A stretch of 64,000 nucleotides of DNA from Trichobilharzia regenti (Eukaryota > Platyhelminthes > Trematoda > Strigeidida > Schistosomatidae): NCBI GenBank assembly GCA_944472135.2, contig OX235262.1, positions 26,459,362-26,523,361 on the forward strand. The letters run 5' to 3'. The notes under the pieces were generated by a model, which was not told where the DNA came from, did not search any database, and worked only from the letters and a program-made list of their open reading frames with translations. Positions within the stretch are counted from its first letter, which is position 1. The number at the start of each line of letters is the position of its first letter. The position numbers and the translations under genes were made by a program. Positions 34,401 to 45,311 of the stretch are shown piece after piece.

Positions 34401-34523
34401 AGAACTTGCTCTTCGGTTACAAGCTTCAAACGCTCTCTATACAGACTGTTTCACTCTACTGATTATATTAATAAACTATTTACTCCTAGAACGAATCAAG
34501 CACTAATCTACTACAGCACCTAA
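31497..34523 (+). CDS. CR1-like element ORF2 (endonuclease/reverse transcriptase)
   Basis: The frame is open from 31497. The first in-frame ATG (31710) falls inside the endonuclease fold, because YVILINARSVLNKL (about 31662-31703) precedes it, so initiation must lie upstream or ORF1 supplies it. Endonuclease motifs: ITESWC near 31758, LCGDFNLPEINW near 32070, LDLIFCHN near 32208 and GSDHK near 32271. RT motifs: GTDGISS near 33010, YRPINITP near 33180, NQHGFLKSRS near 33283, YFDISKAFDRVDH near 33389, GVVQGSVIGPLLF near 33559 and the catalytic FADD near 33654. No internal stop. Together with ORF1 this is the most complete element in the window. Confidence 0.88.
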   Translation, partial: FSTENSTHNSIDIGEHDAGTPLNIGSSCPAELLGAEPYSGLTNELKYFKCYFNSHLYVILINARSVLNKLPMLRALTVIYKPPVIVITESWCHSNILDEEISLDNYTHFRCDREGGKGGGCLMYFLNELTVSQLESSTLNMPETLWVNVHLNNVTALIGCSYRAPGTFSNYETQLINTLEQLTDLQYDHKILCGDFNLPEINWDIPTGPTKFDKFLGTLDILGWKQTVTTPTRGNNVLDLIFCHNISPLSTLVGSEFPGSDHKTVMCALPIPLSSNASHTSTSQQVIYRNYSKANWALVESMLRSSKWDEYFTTDDLSRALTIFYHNSNICLDAVIPLQTLKVSPHRKSFIKPKDRKKLKKLSTSYFKHHDFGTLGLILKTLSSITQAQDFRMRKEERIAVASPARVYALTEILRKRMNRKNHSISLLIDKGRLCTNSADICELFNKTFAGNYLKPSVQLLDIHPITKMAQTPSPLTPNQISTVQFTYADINQTIRTLKSSKGFGTDGISSYFYKYGGPDIPLLLLKIFTMSLETQTYPDIWKTTFIMPKHKSGSKTEVSNYRPINITPIASRIMERLVKDNLIKHMLSCNIISPNQHGFLKSRSCLTCHLDFFNFVTSSRDRRQLVLVIYFDISKAFDRVDHLLLTNKLNSLGIRDPLLGWLKSFLNNRSQIVKLGSATSKPSPITSGVVQGSVIGPLLFTLYINDICACFTHGKPFIFADDLKVAYTFQRDDLGNFENVVQKELDKMAAWSSLWNLQFNLNKCGWICFGAPSIDLKLTLQSANLTRLRSVVDLGLRYSSDLTFSEQVASQTRKSRMLLGCILRNFHDNEAKLILYKTCVRPLLEYCPFIISSTRTRDKLRMESIQRYFTSKLLGYDCKKDYISRCMILKLDPLWTRRLIINLIFFFKVLHKISFSGNRDIQFAQEGSYDLRNQTSTVTTHSFKSTLRENFFTVMYSKIWNSLPLDIRTCSSVTSFKRSLYRLFHSTDYINKLFTPRTNQALIYYST

Positions 34524-35600
34524 AAGACGCACTTCAACACCCTTAGCAATCTTTAAACTATAAATAAACTAGCAGCATGGATGCATAAAGACATAGTACG
34601 GAACATACAGGATTAGTTTACCCTTAGAAATAGGACCTGTCACTCTATTGTAACCTTCAAACGCTTGCTATATAAACTGTTTTGTCCAAATGACTATCCC
34701 TACCAGAACCCATCACTTATTTCTAAAACGCATCAGTCATTAGAACACTAAAACGCTCAGACTCATTAATACACATTATGACATTAAATAAACTCTAAGA
34801 CTTCGCATAAATACGTGAAAACACAAATACAATATAGAAAACTATTTACTTAAGTATAATATATAATTGAATTAAACATTTATATATGCATAAATATTAA
34901 ATGTCCTTTTCATGTTCACATACTTTCTCTTTCTGGTATTTTGCTGCTCCTATTCATCTTCTGGTCGAGGTCGAACAACCCTGCATCTAAACTGAAATGA
35001 GGATTAATTCCAAACCGTCTATCTCATAACCACTCAAATTCCATGAACGATCCAATTCTACCATTTGAAGACGCTGGCGAACATGCTGTAAATGAGTATT
35101 CATGATCTGAAATGAAGAAGCAACTGGTCTTCAAACAGTTTTCAACATTTTACTCAACTTACGAATACAGTCCGCCATGCAGACACAAATGGAGCAAATG
35201 GAGAATTCTGGAATCGACCTCGGCACCACTTGATGCAGTAAAACAACTTCACATGACCTTATCTAGTTTTCGTATCCACGATCAAATTTCTTTCCTGTTA
35301 TAAAACTACGATAAGACTGCTGAAAAAATGGAATAAATATATCACTGATCTCAACATAATACATCAATAATCTTTAAGCCAGGGGTGCTGTTCACAACAA
35401 AGTTATATAGGAGAATTGACTTCAAGCTTTATTTTTCCCAGATATTTGTATTACATTCATCTGATGTCTGGGTTTTTTGTTAATGCGAAGACAATATTTC
35501 TATATCTCTTTATGTGCTACACAAACAGACTTTATAGCAGACTGTTCCGACATTTTCGCAGGCACAGACAAATAATAACCAAGTATTATATAACGATACT
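34524..35600 (+). other. 3' UTR of the CR1-like element
   Basis: The UTR contains a diverged duplicate of the ORF2 C-terminus (34634-34740, reading FKRLLYKLF). Near its end a block shared with the UTR at 50742-51005 occurs: acttcaagctttatttttcc, then a hairpin, then ttgttaatgcgaaga. The end is placed near 35580, where an AAATAATAA stretch follows. Confidence 0.6.
35437..35472 (+). promoter_or_regulatory. 3'-UTR hairpin of CR1-like element
   Basis: CCCAGATA (35437-35444) pairs with TGTCTGGG (35465-35472), eight pairs including one G-U. It is followed by a T run and ttgttaatgcg. The same position in the related 3' UTR at 50772-50807 has CCCAAGTA/TACTTGGG, a compensated change. Confidence 0.6.
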
Positions 35601-35639
35601 GACGCTGACACTGAAATGGTGGACATAGATGAGTCAACA

Positions 35640-36463
35640 GAACGTAATGTTTAAATATATCGTCTGCACACTGACACAAATGTCAAGAGCCAGAAAACAC
35701 CAAAACCCATCCCACTGATGTTCCACCCATCCCCATATAAGTCAGTTACTCCTCAGTCTGACTATCCCTCCACTGTGAAGTACCAGTCGAATGTAGCTAC
35801 CCATGCTAGCAGTTTTTATGGGCGTTATGACAAACGCTTCATTTCCACTAAGAAAACTAAAGCACCGGAGGTGTCCAAGCGACAGAAACCCTACATACCA
35901 TATGCTGGCTGCCCTGTTAGCCATCATCAACCAGTGGCCTACCAAGCAAGCTAAACTGGTTCGAATTGTTGCCATTTACGTTACCACTACTCGACGGTCT
36001 ATAGCTAAGTGTCTCAATCTTTTCATTTATGATGGCATGAGGGCTCAATTTTTTGGACAGGTAGCTATGAAGTTCGGGTTCTTTTTTACGGTTTTTATAC
36101 CTGTCGGTTTTGTGAATATTTGTTTCTGGAGCGAGGTGTAATATCAAGTTGTGAGCATCTGAATTACTGTGTGGCATTTGTTTCTTATTCTGCATTGTCT
36201 TTGTGGACGAACCGGAAGACGCATTCTTCAACTACCTGGAATTGAGGCTAATTTGATCGGTGAACACTGGGTGTGATGTACTGCAGTTTGTCACTGGAGT
36301 ACAGGGATCGTTATCAGAGGAGCCTAGATCTTCGGTCGATTTCGTTCTTAGTCTACGGTTATACACTGAACTATATTTGGACCTTATATTTTCACGCAAG
36401 TTCGTCTCCAAATACGATGTTCTTTGTGTAGACTGATCCACACCCTTTTGTTCTGCCTCAACA
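35640..36463 (-). other. Polar ORF remnant next to the EF-1alpha duplication
   Basis: On the minus strand the frame from about 36463 to 35917 is open apart from one stop at 36232-36234. It encodes a Ser/Asn/Lys-rich polar sequence with no domain that I recognise. It resembles in composition, but not demonstrably in sequence, the tails of retroelement ORF1/gag proteins. It runs straight into the edge of duplication copy B. A 78-codon plus ORF (35718-35954) is also unassigned. Confidence 0.35.
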
Positions 36464-39310
36464 GACTACTATGACACCGCCAGGCATAAACTTAACTATG
36501 GCATACTGTTGAATTCGACATCACCCGTCCGCGCATATCCTCAGGAATCAGACTCAGACTACAAACACTAACGCGTACAGAGACAAAGCATAACATAGAA
36601 CTAACCCATGAACCGAACACTGACAACAACAAAACGACGGGTACAACTCTTAATATAAAAACAATACGTGTCCAAGAAAAACTTTAATTGGGAAAATTAC
36701 AACATGAAAAATTTACTTCTTCTTTGCAGTTGCTTTTGCGGCGGTCTTAGCACCCTTACCAGCGTCAGATTTCTTGTTGACGGCCTTAATCACACCAACA
36801 GCCACCGTCTGTTTCATGTCACGGACAGCAAATCGACCAAGTGGCGGGTATTGTTGGAATGGCTCGACGCACAAAGGCTTTGTGGGTACAAGTTCTACCA
36901 TTGCAGCATCGCCAGACTTGATAGACTTGGGATTGTCCTCCACTTTCTTGCCTGATCGTCGGTCCAGCTTCTCGGTGATTTCGTGGAATTTACATGCGAC
37001 GTGTGCAGTGTGACAATCAAGGACAGGTGAGTAGCCATTCTTGATCTCACCGGGATGGTTCATGACAATGACTTGGGCGGTAAAGCTCGCAGCCTCTTTC
37101 GGTGGGTCATTCTTTGAATCTCCAGCAACATTGCCACGATGTATATCTTTAGTGGACACGTTCTTCACGTTGAACCCAACGTTGTCACCGGGGAAAGCTT
37201 CAGTGAGAGCTTCATGATGCATTTCAACTGACTTGACTTCAGTTGTCAAGTTTTGAGGAGCGAATGTGACAACCATACCAGGCCTGATAATGCCGGTTTC
37301 CACACGACCAACGGGGACGGTGCCAATACCACCGATTTTGTATACATCTTGTAATGGCAGTCTGAGGGGTTTGTCTGTAGGTCTTGTGGGTGATTCCATC
37401 TTATCGAGAGCATCCAGAAGAGTGTAACCAGTCTCGGTTTTCCCCTCCTTTCCCCTTGTCAAATCCCAGCCTTTGTACCAAGGCATATTTGTGCTCCTTT
37501 CAATCATGTTGTCCCCAACCCAACCAGAGATTGGGACGAATGGAACTCCAGCTGGATTGTACCCAACTCTCTTGATGTAGTCGGACACATCCTTCTTGAT
37601 TTCTTGGTAACGAGCTTCAGAATACGGTGGCTCTGTAGAATCCATCTTGTTGATTGCCACGATCAACTGTTTAACACCCAAAGTGTAAGCTAACAGGGCG
37701 TGTTCTCTGGTTTGACCGTTCTTTGAGATACCAGCTTCGAATTCACCAACACCAGCAGCAACAACCAGAACAGCACAATCGGCCTGACTAGTACCTGTGA
37801 TCATGTTCTTGATGAAGTCACGATGACCCGGAGCATCAATAACTGTAACGGAGTATCTGGGAGTCTCGAACTTCCACAAAGCAATGTCGATTGTAATACC
37901 ACGTTCACGCTCAGCCTTCAGCTTGTCCAACACCCAAGCATACTTGAAAGACCCCTTGCCCATCTAAAATGCCAAGATAAAGACAATAATGATATCTTAC
38001 CTCAGCAGCTTCTTTCTCATACTTTTCTATGGTACGCTTATCAATGCCACCGCATTTGTAGATAAGATGCCCAGTAGTGGTAGACTTCCCACTGTCTACA
38101 TGTCCAATGACGACAATATTGATATGTTCCTTATCGCTAGGCATTTTGACAACACGAGGAAAGAGACACGCCAAGTAGCACGACAAACAACGCAAGTGAG
38201 CAACCGAGGTAGACGGAAGACCAGCTGGGTTAAACAAAAGTCAATGGCAGACAAACACTTTCAATTATCAATGGTTCATTACCATTTCATCTTTAATACT
38301 CCCGTTAAAGTACTACAGAAACCAAACCATTTTAAGCTGTGGAATTTTGCTACTGGGAAAAACATTGAGCCTCTAGCCAACCACCCTTATTCGGCTATAT
38401 CAGAAGGAACCCCTGGATTGATGGTTGGTGGTTTTCAGATTTAGGCCAACTCATTGGGGATAAATAGTTTTGCTTGTTGAAACCCTTCTTAAATGAGCCA
38501 TTTGAGGCCTCTGACATTAGCTCTTCGAGGAATCTGTCCAATGATTTTATGACTCTGTGTGAGAACTAGTACTTCACAGTGACACAGTCACCCCTTAGAT
38601 GTAATCTGTCCTGACAGGAAGGAAAAGAGAAGATAGGCCAGTACCAGAGTCATGTTTGGGAATTCTCATGAGGTCTGCCGGCCTATGGTATGACAAAGGG
38701 AAGAGATTCAAACTTTCCAGTCTTTCGCAATCTGAGTAGTACTTGGATTTTCAGCAGCAAGAAATGTCTCACCGGGCTCGAAGCAGGCTTCGTTTGAGGA
38801 CTCAATGCTGTTCACCAAATCCTCTTTCACACACCACGCCAAAACAACTGCATCATCAATTTATGGCAGTTGACAGAGCAGGCTAATATTAATTTCTTCG
38901 TGTTTGAACGGCATGCTTCATTAAAACTCCACCGCTGTTGTTTTACTAGCTTAGTATTGTGGATAGACAAACTATTATCTCTGGGGTAAAATCTGTCAAA
39001 CCCCTTCACGCGCAAGCGCTAGGATGAAGTTTCCTGGTGCTACTGATCACCCCACATCGTGTAAATGTGCTGGCATTTTGAAACTCATCCGTGCCAAATG
39101 CCCCAAATGCAATATACTGGCATTTTTCAGTATCCAGGTCTGGGCCTTATTAGCTATGATAAGTACTGAAGTGCCAGATAGAATAATCCTAATCATTTCC
39201 TGATAGTGTTTGTCGAAAACCAAACCATGTTAGGAGCAACTTTCGTGGGTGTCTGATTTATACACGCAGAAGTTAAGTAAACTTTTCGGGCTGCGGTTTA
39301 CTTTTGAGCT
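36464..39310. repeat. 2.85-kb segmental duplication, copy B
   Basis: Direct repeat of 19842-22688. On both sides the flanks differ completely from those of copy A. The left flank is a polar ORF remnant and the right flank a BEL/Pao gag remnant. No target duplication was seen at the edges. Confidence 0.9.
36713..38144 (-). CDS. eEF1A: Elongation factor 1-alpha, copy B (two exons)
   Basis: Exon 1 is 38001-38144 and exon 2 is 36713-37963; the 37-nt intron is 37964-38000. The predicted 464-aa protein is identical to copy A, and the intron and UTR sequence match as well. All GTPase motifs are present. Identity through the intron and at silent sites means a recent duplication, gene conversion or an assembly duplicate, not old paralogues held by selection. 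About 1.1 kb of upstream sequence is shared, so if both are real both could be expressed. Confidence 0.93.
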
Positions 39311-39801
39311 GGAATGTAGATTACGTAAAATTCGGAGAGTACCTTGGAGTCATCTCGTAATTGACTACCATTACCCTTAACAGCCTCGAATACATTTCTT
39401 ACAATCATCGAAGGTCTTCCAATCCTTTGATGCAAGATACGCATCGCCTCAGTATTTCTTTCGTTTGGTGGCATAACCTTACAGCACTGTATAGCTCTTG
39501 AAGCAACTCCAATGCAGTACTTCAGCAGATACATTAACTTCATTTCATCATTTATTGCAAACCCACTCAACATGATCTCAAACTCTTTGATAAACTGTGG
39601 ATAGTCGGTTGGGTTTCCATCAAAGTACCGAGGCTGGAATTTAGGTAACTTTAAACCCTTACTATCCCTAAACGGCGAAGCATGAACATCAGACTCATCA
39701 TGCTGAGTATCACACATATCATTACAATTAACAAGCAACTCAGAATTACCTACTTTCCTTTCTGCTTTCAAGACGCTTTGTCCGTTCTTTGACCCAGGCA
39801 T
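39298..39801 (-). pseudogene. BEL/Pao retrotransposon gag fragment
   Basis: From the ATG at 39799-39801 the minus frame runs 167 codons. After a polar N-terminus it shows the DUF1759-type gag core: LPKFQPRYFDGNPTDYPQF near 39640, then MKLMYLLKYC, ASRAIQC and AMRILHQRIGRPSMIV near 39450. This is typical of BEL/Pao (Sinbad-like) gag in flatworms. The frame stops at 39298, at the right edge of duplication copy B, so the rest of gag-pol was lost. No LTR or pol was found nearby. Confidence 0.7.
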
Positions 39802-39859
39802 CACTGAACTTGACCGAAAAACCCAGAAAAGTTCCAGATAACACTTGTCCAAATAAGAC

Positions 39860-40505
39860 GGGGAGGCACGAGGAAAGACGCACAGAAACTATTAGAAACT
39901 TTAAACGTCCAGCTCTTACTACGCTGAACCTCACGATGTCCCCAGAAGACTTTCAGAAACAAATTCTAATAACCAACGCGAAAAACCATAACACAGTTTG
40001 GTGACTCGAGAATCCTTTATTCTTACGCCAATATGCAACCAACAATAAGGTTACTATACACAAAGTCTAAGAATGAATGTTATAACAATAAATTACGATA
40101 ATACTTCTGATAGTTTTCTCTCCTTCACCAAACAGTGAACGATGAGACAATGACTCCCGCGAAAAGTATGGAGTTGGTTTGAGCAAACAACCATGAATTG
40201 AATGTTCAGTCTTCAACCTCATTGACAGTAGTTCTTAACTGAGTAAAGTCATTTCGACCCCAAAAACGCAGTGTAATATTAGCTGTATGTATATATATGT
40301 GTGTGTAAAATAATAAAAGATGTGTTTTTGCTTATGTACTTTTTTCCAGAGTTCTTTATACTTAAACAACTTACTGAAGATTACGGAAAATAAAAATGAG
40401 TGAACTGATTAAACTTTCTTTGAGTGAGTAGTAGAGTTGGGTTATAGGTAAGTGACTCCAGTGAAGACTGGATTGGCTTTCATGTACCATTCTACCAATA
40501 GTTTT
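39860..40505. other. Spacer and probable CR1 3' UTR (minus)
   Basis: No gene. Sequence from 40505 down to about 40310 probably belongs to the 3' UTR of the minus-strand CR1 copy that ends at 40510. A TATATATGTGTGTG simple repeat lies near 40292. Confidence 0.35.
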
Positions 40506-40509
40506 GGTC

Positions 40510-41583
40510 TTACAGATGAGCTGGGGTTGGCACGTTAATGTGTCTTTCTAGGCTCCGTTTGAACCACTCAGGGTTTCCACAACATCTAATTTCAGATGGC
40601 AATTGGTCCCAAAGTGTGCAACATTTAATGGTGAAAAAGTTTGCCCTAATGGATTTTCTGTGGGTAGCCACCTTGAGAAAGTAGTCGTGGTCTCGCAGCT
40701 GATATGGTTTGATATTTTCCCATGTTATGGATGAGTTACCGTAACAATGTTTCCTAATGACTTTGAAGGGTAGAAGTAAGTTGCACTTCACTCTTCTTAA
40801 CCATAGGGGCTCTAATTTCAGCCGTATACACCTGTCGACGTACTTCACTTGTTCGTCAAACCCTGCTATGCGTTTTTGGAGACCGGGGTTCCGTGCATAT
40901 ATATGTATATATATGAGATGCTTTGTTTCCAGCGTCCAAAGTGGGCTACACCGCACTTGTCCGGATCGAAAGTTATTTACCACTTTCGCTCCAATCGCCT
41001 AAACTGTTTGGGTCGTGTTGGATTTTGCTTTCAACAGTGACGTCATCATACCCATAGTCATATGCTATCTTGGGATCATCTGCAAAGAGGTGTAGCTTGC
41101 CACACCTGACCGCAGAGATCATGTCATTTATGAATAAGAGGAATAGAATAGGACCAAGAACGCTTTCTTGGATTACACCACTGGTTATCGTCTTTGATGA
41201 AGATAGCTGGTAGTTGATTTTGACTAATCTCTCTCTTTATGTGAGGAGAGAACTTATCCTTTACAGAATTTTTCCGGTTATTCTGCGGACTTGGAGTCTT
41301 GTTAGGAGTCTGAAATGTGGGGCTTTACCAAACGCTCTGCCAACTTTGAGAAATAATGTTGTTACTGAATTTCCAGCATCTGTGAGTCGTGTAATGTAGT
41401 CAAAATAATCTGAGTGGCAAGTAATGCATGACCTTCTACTTACGAAACCTTCTTGGGATGGGGGTAGTAGATCATTTGAAAGCAAGAACCCAATGATTTT
41501 AGTATTTACTATCTTTTCCATTACATGTGAAACTACAGAGGTGATGCTGATGGGGCGGTAGCTGTTGATATCAGCTATAGGCC
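40510..41583 (-). pseudogene. CR1-like element, RT half (continues from 56006)
   Basis: Minus strand from 41583: SYRPISITS near 41555, MEKIVNTKIIGFLL, QEGFVSRRSCITCHSDYF near 41455 and LFADDPKIAYDYG near 41090 (catalytic FADD intact). In another frame the C-terminus follows: RCIRLKLEPLWLRRVKCNLL near 40820 and LWDQLPSEIR near 40610. Frame changes and stops make it nonfunctional. It continues the minus-strand element at 57480-56006: the reading frame meets across the Gypsy insertion at a shared GGCC. Confidence 0.8.
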
Positions 41584-42036
41584 TTTAGAGGTTGACGGAT
41601 ATCTTGTTGGTTTCCTTTCGGGTGAAAAAATCTTCCGAGCGGCTTGGTGGTATGCCTACTGGTTTGTCTGCCTATGCTAATAGGGTGTTTGTACATAGCT
41701 TCCTGGTTGTTGTTCGCTGGATTCCGTGCTTCGTTTGTTTCCTGTCCAGTGCCCGTCGCACCTGGAAAAGAAAACAAGAACGCTAAGAACCATGTCGGGG
41801 AAAGTGTACGAAATGACCTTTTTGGTTAAAAACATTTTGTGCATTTACTATACAGTAAAATAATGCTGAGTTCAGAACATCGAAAAAAAACATCTAATTA
41901 ATTTTTTGGTGTATGTTACATGAACTGTTGAAAAAAATTTTTTGTGTTCGGTGGTACTGTATATAAAAAAAATTGATACGTCAAAAAAAACAGTCAGTAC
42001 CACAAACGAATGAGTCACGAGAGTCACACGACTTCG
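41584..42036 (-). other. Gypsy element 3' end, LTR largely replaced
   Basis: Only the terminal 20-21 bases (41584-41604, starting tttagaggttgacgg on plus) match the end of the 5' LTR at 55706. The rest, up to the integrase stop at 42037, does not resemble the 300-bp 5' LTR. It contains AT-rich and poly-A/T runs (41880-41995). A 68-codon ORF (41571-41777) crosses the junction and is not assigned. Confidence 0.45.
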
Positions 42037-43459
42037 TTAAGTCAAATAAGTGTGCAGATATTCTGGGAACCTTACGGTACGTCCAGAACGGGTTTTCTTG
42101 GGAGGCTCGATAGAAGCTTCGGTAGCTGTCGCTGTGCTAGTGACTTCATCGATGTCTAAACGATCTTCTGTTACTTGTGGATTTTGGGGTACGTTCAGCT
42201 CTATGCTAATAGGATTACCCTCCAAGTAAGCCGGTTTCAGACGGTCAATGCTGACGGTGTCCTCGCGGCCGTTTTTGTCCAAGACAAAGAATTTATCAGA
42301 ACGTTTAACTACTTTATAAGGTCCGTCGTATGGGGGTTTCAGGGGTCTGCGCACAGAGTCGCGACGAACAAATACATGTGAAGAAGTTTTCAAACACGGA
42401 TGAACGAAAACATCAATGGACTGTGGACGAAGGGGAGCAGGTTTAACTGAACGCATTGCGTTTGTAAGCCTACTGACGTATGAAACGTGATCCACCACTG
42501 GTGGTAAGCTCGAGGGGGAAACTAATTCACCAGGCAGTCGCAGTGTCGTGCCATATACCAGCTCGGCGCTAGTACAACCAGCATCGGTTTTCAAGGCGTT
42601 TCGTGTCCCTAGGAGAACTAACGGAAGGGATTCAGTCCAATGGGTGTTGTTTGCAGCTGACAGACCAGCTTTCAGCTGTCTGTGTAGACGTTCTACCATA
42701 CCATTAGCTTGAGGATGGTAGGCTGTTGTTCGAAATCGCATGCAACCTATGATTTTAGTCAGGGCGAAGAATAAGCCACTTTCGAATTGCCGCCCGCGAT
42801 CAGTTGTTACGGAAGATGGGCATCCAAAGTTAGCTATCCATCTTTCTACGAAGACGCGTGCGACTGTTTCAGCAGATACATCCTTGATGGGTACTGCTTC
42901 CGGCCATCGTGTGAATCGATCGATTCAGGTTAAAATATAAGTATATCCATGGGATTCAGGAAGGGGTCCAACCAAATCTATATGGACGTGTTCAAAACGA
43001 GCGTCAGGGAGAAGAAAGGTGCCAAGTGGGCTTTTGGTGTGTCCTATCACCTTGCACTTTTGACAAGCTAAGCACGTGTGTGCCCATTCCCTTACTTCTT
43101 TATTGATGCCAGGCCAACAAAACCGATTAGTTACGAGCTTGACTGTAGTTCGAATACCTGGGTGGGATAAGCCATGCAACGTATTGAAGACGTTACGGTG
43201 ATAACTTTTAGGCACGATGGGGCGAGGAGTACTCGTGGAAATGTCACATAGAATAGTAACTCTTCCCATACCTAAGGGCTTCTCAGCTAATTGTAGGGTT
43301 GTTTTCAACAACTCATGTTGAAGTTCAGCATCTTCTTTTTGAAGACGAGCCAGTTTTACAAGGTCTATGCCGTCGATTTGGGTGAGGGAACAAACGCGCG
43401 ATTAGGCATCTGCCACAGTGTTGCTTACTCCGGATACATGGCGAATATGTGATGTAAAC
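42037..43459 (-). pseudogene. Ty3/Gypsy pol, integrase part
   Basis: Minus strand after the insertion break: the RNase H end (HIRHVSGVSNTVADA, then an in-frame stop) near 43420. The integrase zinc region has LHGLSHPGIR near 43180 and CLACQKCK near 43070. The catalytic triad is visible as D in HIDLVGPLP (near 42975), D in TTDRG (near 42805) and E in MVERLHR (near 42700). A second in-frame stop (TGA) lies near 42930. The C-terminus ends [12 protein letters not shown] at 42037. The same frame is used throughout. Apart from stops it is well preserved, so decay is moderate. Confidence 0.85.
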
Positions 43460-44806
43460 TAATAATAATAATGTATATTCTCATATCAACATATAAATTT
43501 ACATGAAAATGCATGCCATTTTTACAGGCACGATCAAGTATGATATAATATCAAATCGTAGATTGTCTACAAGTTAATAATGTCTCAACAGTTAAATATT
43601 TGATATATATATATATATATAAATACACTCATTGTCTGAACTAGGCTGTATAGTTATTGAATTGTACAATTGTCCTCCAGGTTGAGCGGGAAAATCGACT
43701 TCGTTTCGTTTTTATCCCGTGGTTGTCGGCATACGATAACCAACCAATATTGAGGTAAGTACAACGTTTACAAGGGATTGAAAGCTGTTTTAGAAAAGTA
43801 AAAGTGCTGAGGTGAATCATTAAATTGTAATGAAATAGGTAAGTGCAAGTATCATTAATAAATGCATTAAAAAAAGAAAACTCCCTAGGCTGACAACGTT
43901 CATTTGCAATGTATAATGCTACACGTATATCTCGTACTATCATGATGTCCACTTTTGGTTTTAATACATTTATCCTCAGTTGTGCCAGTTGTTTTTGTTT
44001 TATACCTTTTTGTGCATTTAATGTACAACCGTACCCTTCAGAGAGTAGGAATATAATAAGTCATAAAGAGCTGTAAAATGTTAGGTTTAATGGAATATAA
44101 TGAGGATCAAGTGAAGACGTTATTGGAAAATGAATGAGATAAGACATTGTGAAGTGGTATTTAAAGATCTGAAAATGGATAGCTAGATAATTTATAAGAT
44201 GCCCCATAAATCTGTGCACATCCCGCGTGGTCGCGTCTCAACAATAGGCTGAGCGAATGGTATATATTTAAAGGTAGAAGCATGATCTGTTTAGGCGTTC
44301 ATTATTATCTTTTTCAAGATAAAGATCTAAGCCCTCATAAAAATCAGAAATATCTCGAGCCTTTAATTTGCATATTGCTGTTCCTGCAGAATGGGGCGAT
44401 TCACCTTAGTGACCCCCACCATATCTACTGATCAGCTAACGCCACCCTCCCTCCTTTTTTGATGTTAAGCTCTGAGACTATGATTATTATGGCTACCGCA
44501 AATATATTGCTTGGTACCAGACATGTTCGTACCTCATATTCCATCTCCCTAGCTTTCTTAATGAGTGCTTCCAATAGGTCTCCGCGTACATCTTTATGAA
44601 CATTATGTATGTATGCATGCGTCCTAATGAACAGATTACTTTACAAGAAGTTAGAACCTTAAAGAATAAAAAGAATAGGTTTTGTGAATAGTGAAGCAAG
44701 ATTCAGCAGAACAATATAGTTAGGGATCAATGTAGGTAGTATGAACTGAAGGTAAGGTCGGTTGGCAGGATTTAGTGTACTAAATTATCATGACAGTCTT
44801 ATATAT
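43460..44806 (-). repeat. Repeat R, copy 1 (inverted relative to copies 2 and 3)
   Basis: This 1.35-kb unit matches 51370-52735 in reverse complement almost base for base. Its ATT/TAA microsatellite end at 43460 is the junction with the Gypsy pol. The unit includes the 68-codon and 103-codon frames that recur identically or nearly so in each copy. I do not regard them as genes. Confidence 0.8.
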
Positions 44807-45311
44807 ATATGCAAACTTTGGAACCAACTACCCTCTGAGATAAGATCCTGTGAAAGGCCTGACAGTTTCAAAAGGAGCCTAGAAAAACATATAGACATGT
44901 CCACCCTAGCCGGCCTGAAAGATCTCAACTGCTGGTAGAGTGGAGAGACAATGGCTTTTCAATATTTAACTACGGAGAGTACACTAGTCCCAATACCAAG
45001 ATAATAACACTTAGTAATTATGTAGGTTCAATACTTGAAATTCGATTGTCATTAAAATACCTAAAATGATTAAAATACTTATGCGGCAAGTGTTCTCTTG
45101 GTTTACCATGCTTGTTTCCCTTATAACACTCAGTTATTGAGCCTAATGTATTCTTTGATAATACGAATTATGACACTGACTATGCTCTTATTATACATAG
45201 ATTGATTTACTTTACGACTACCTGTAGTACTAACTACCCTTCTGTGGTATTGTTAAACAAATGCTGAAATTTTGTTGGTTCTGTTATTATCTTTTTATAA
45301 TATATGTAGAC
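44807..45311 (+). pseudogene. CR1-like element 3' end fragment
   Basis: Begins inside the RT C-terminus, reading LWNQLPSEIRSCERPDSFKR and then a stop near 44940. This matches the LWDQLPSEIR end of the minus CR1 at 40610. The 3' UTR follows. The UTR part (about 45020-45335) recurs in reverse complement at 52736-53050. Confidence 0.7.
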
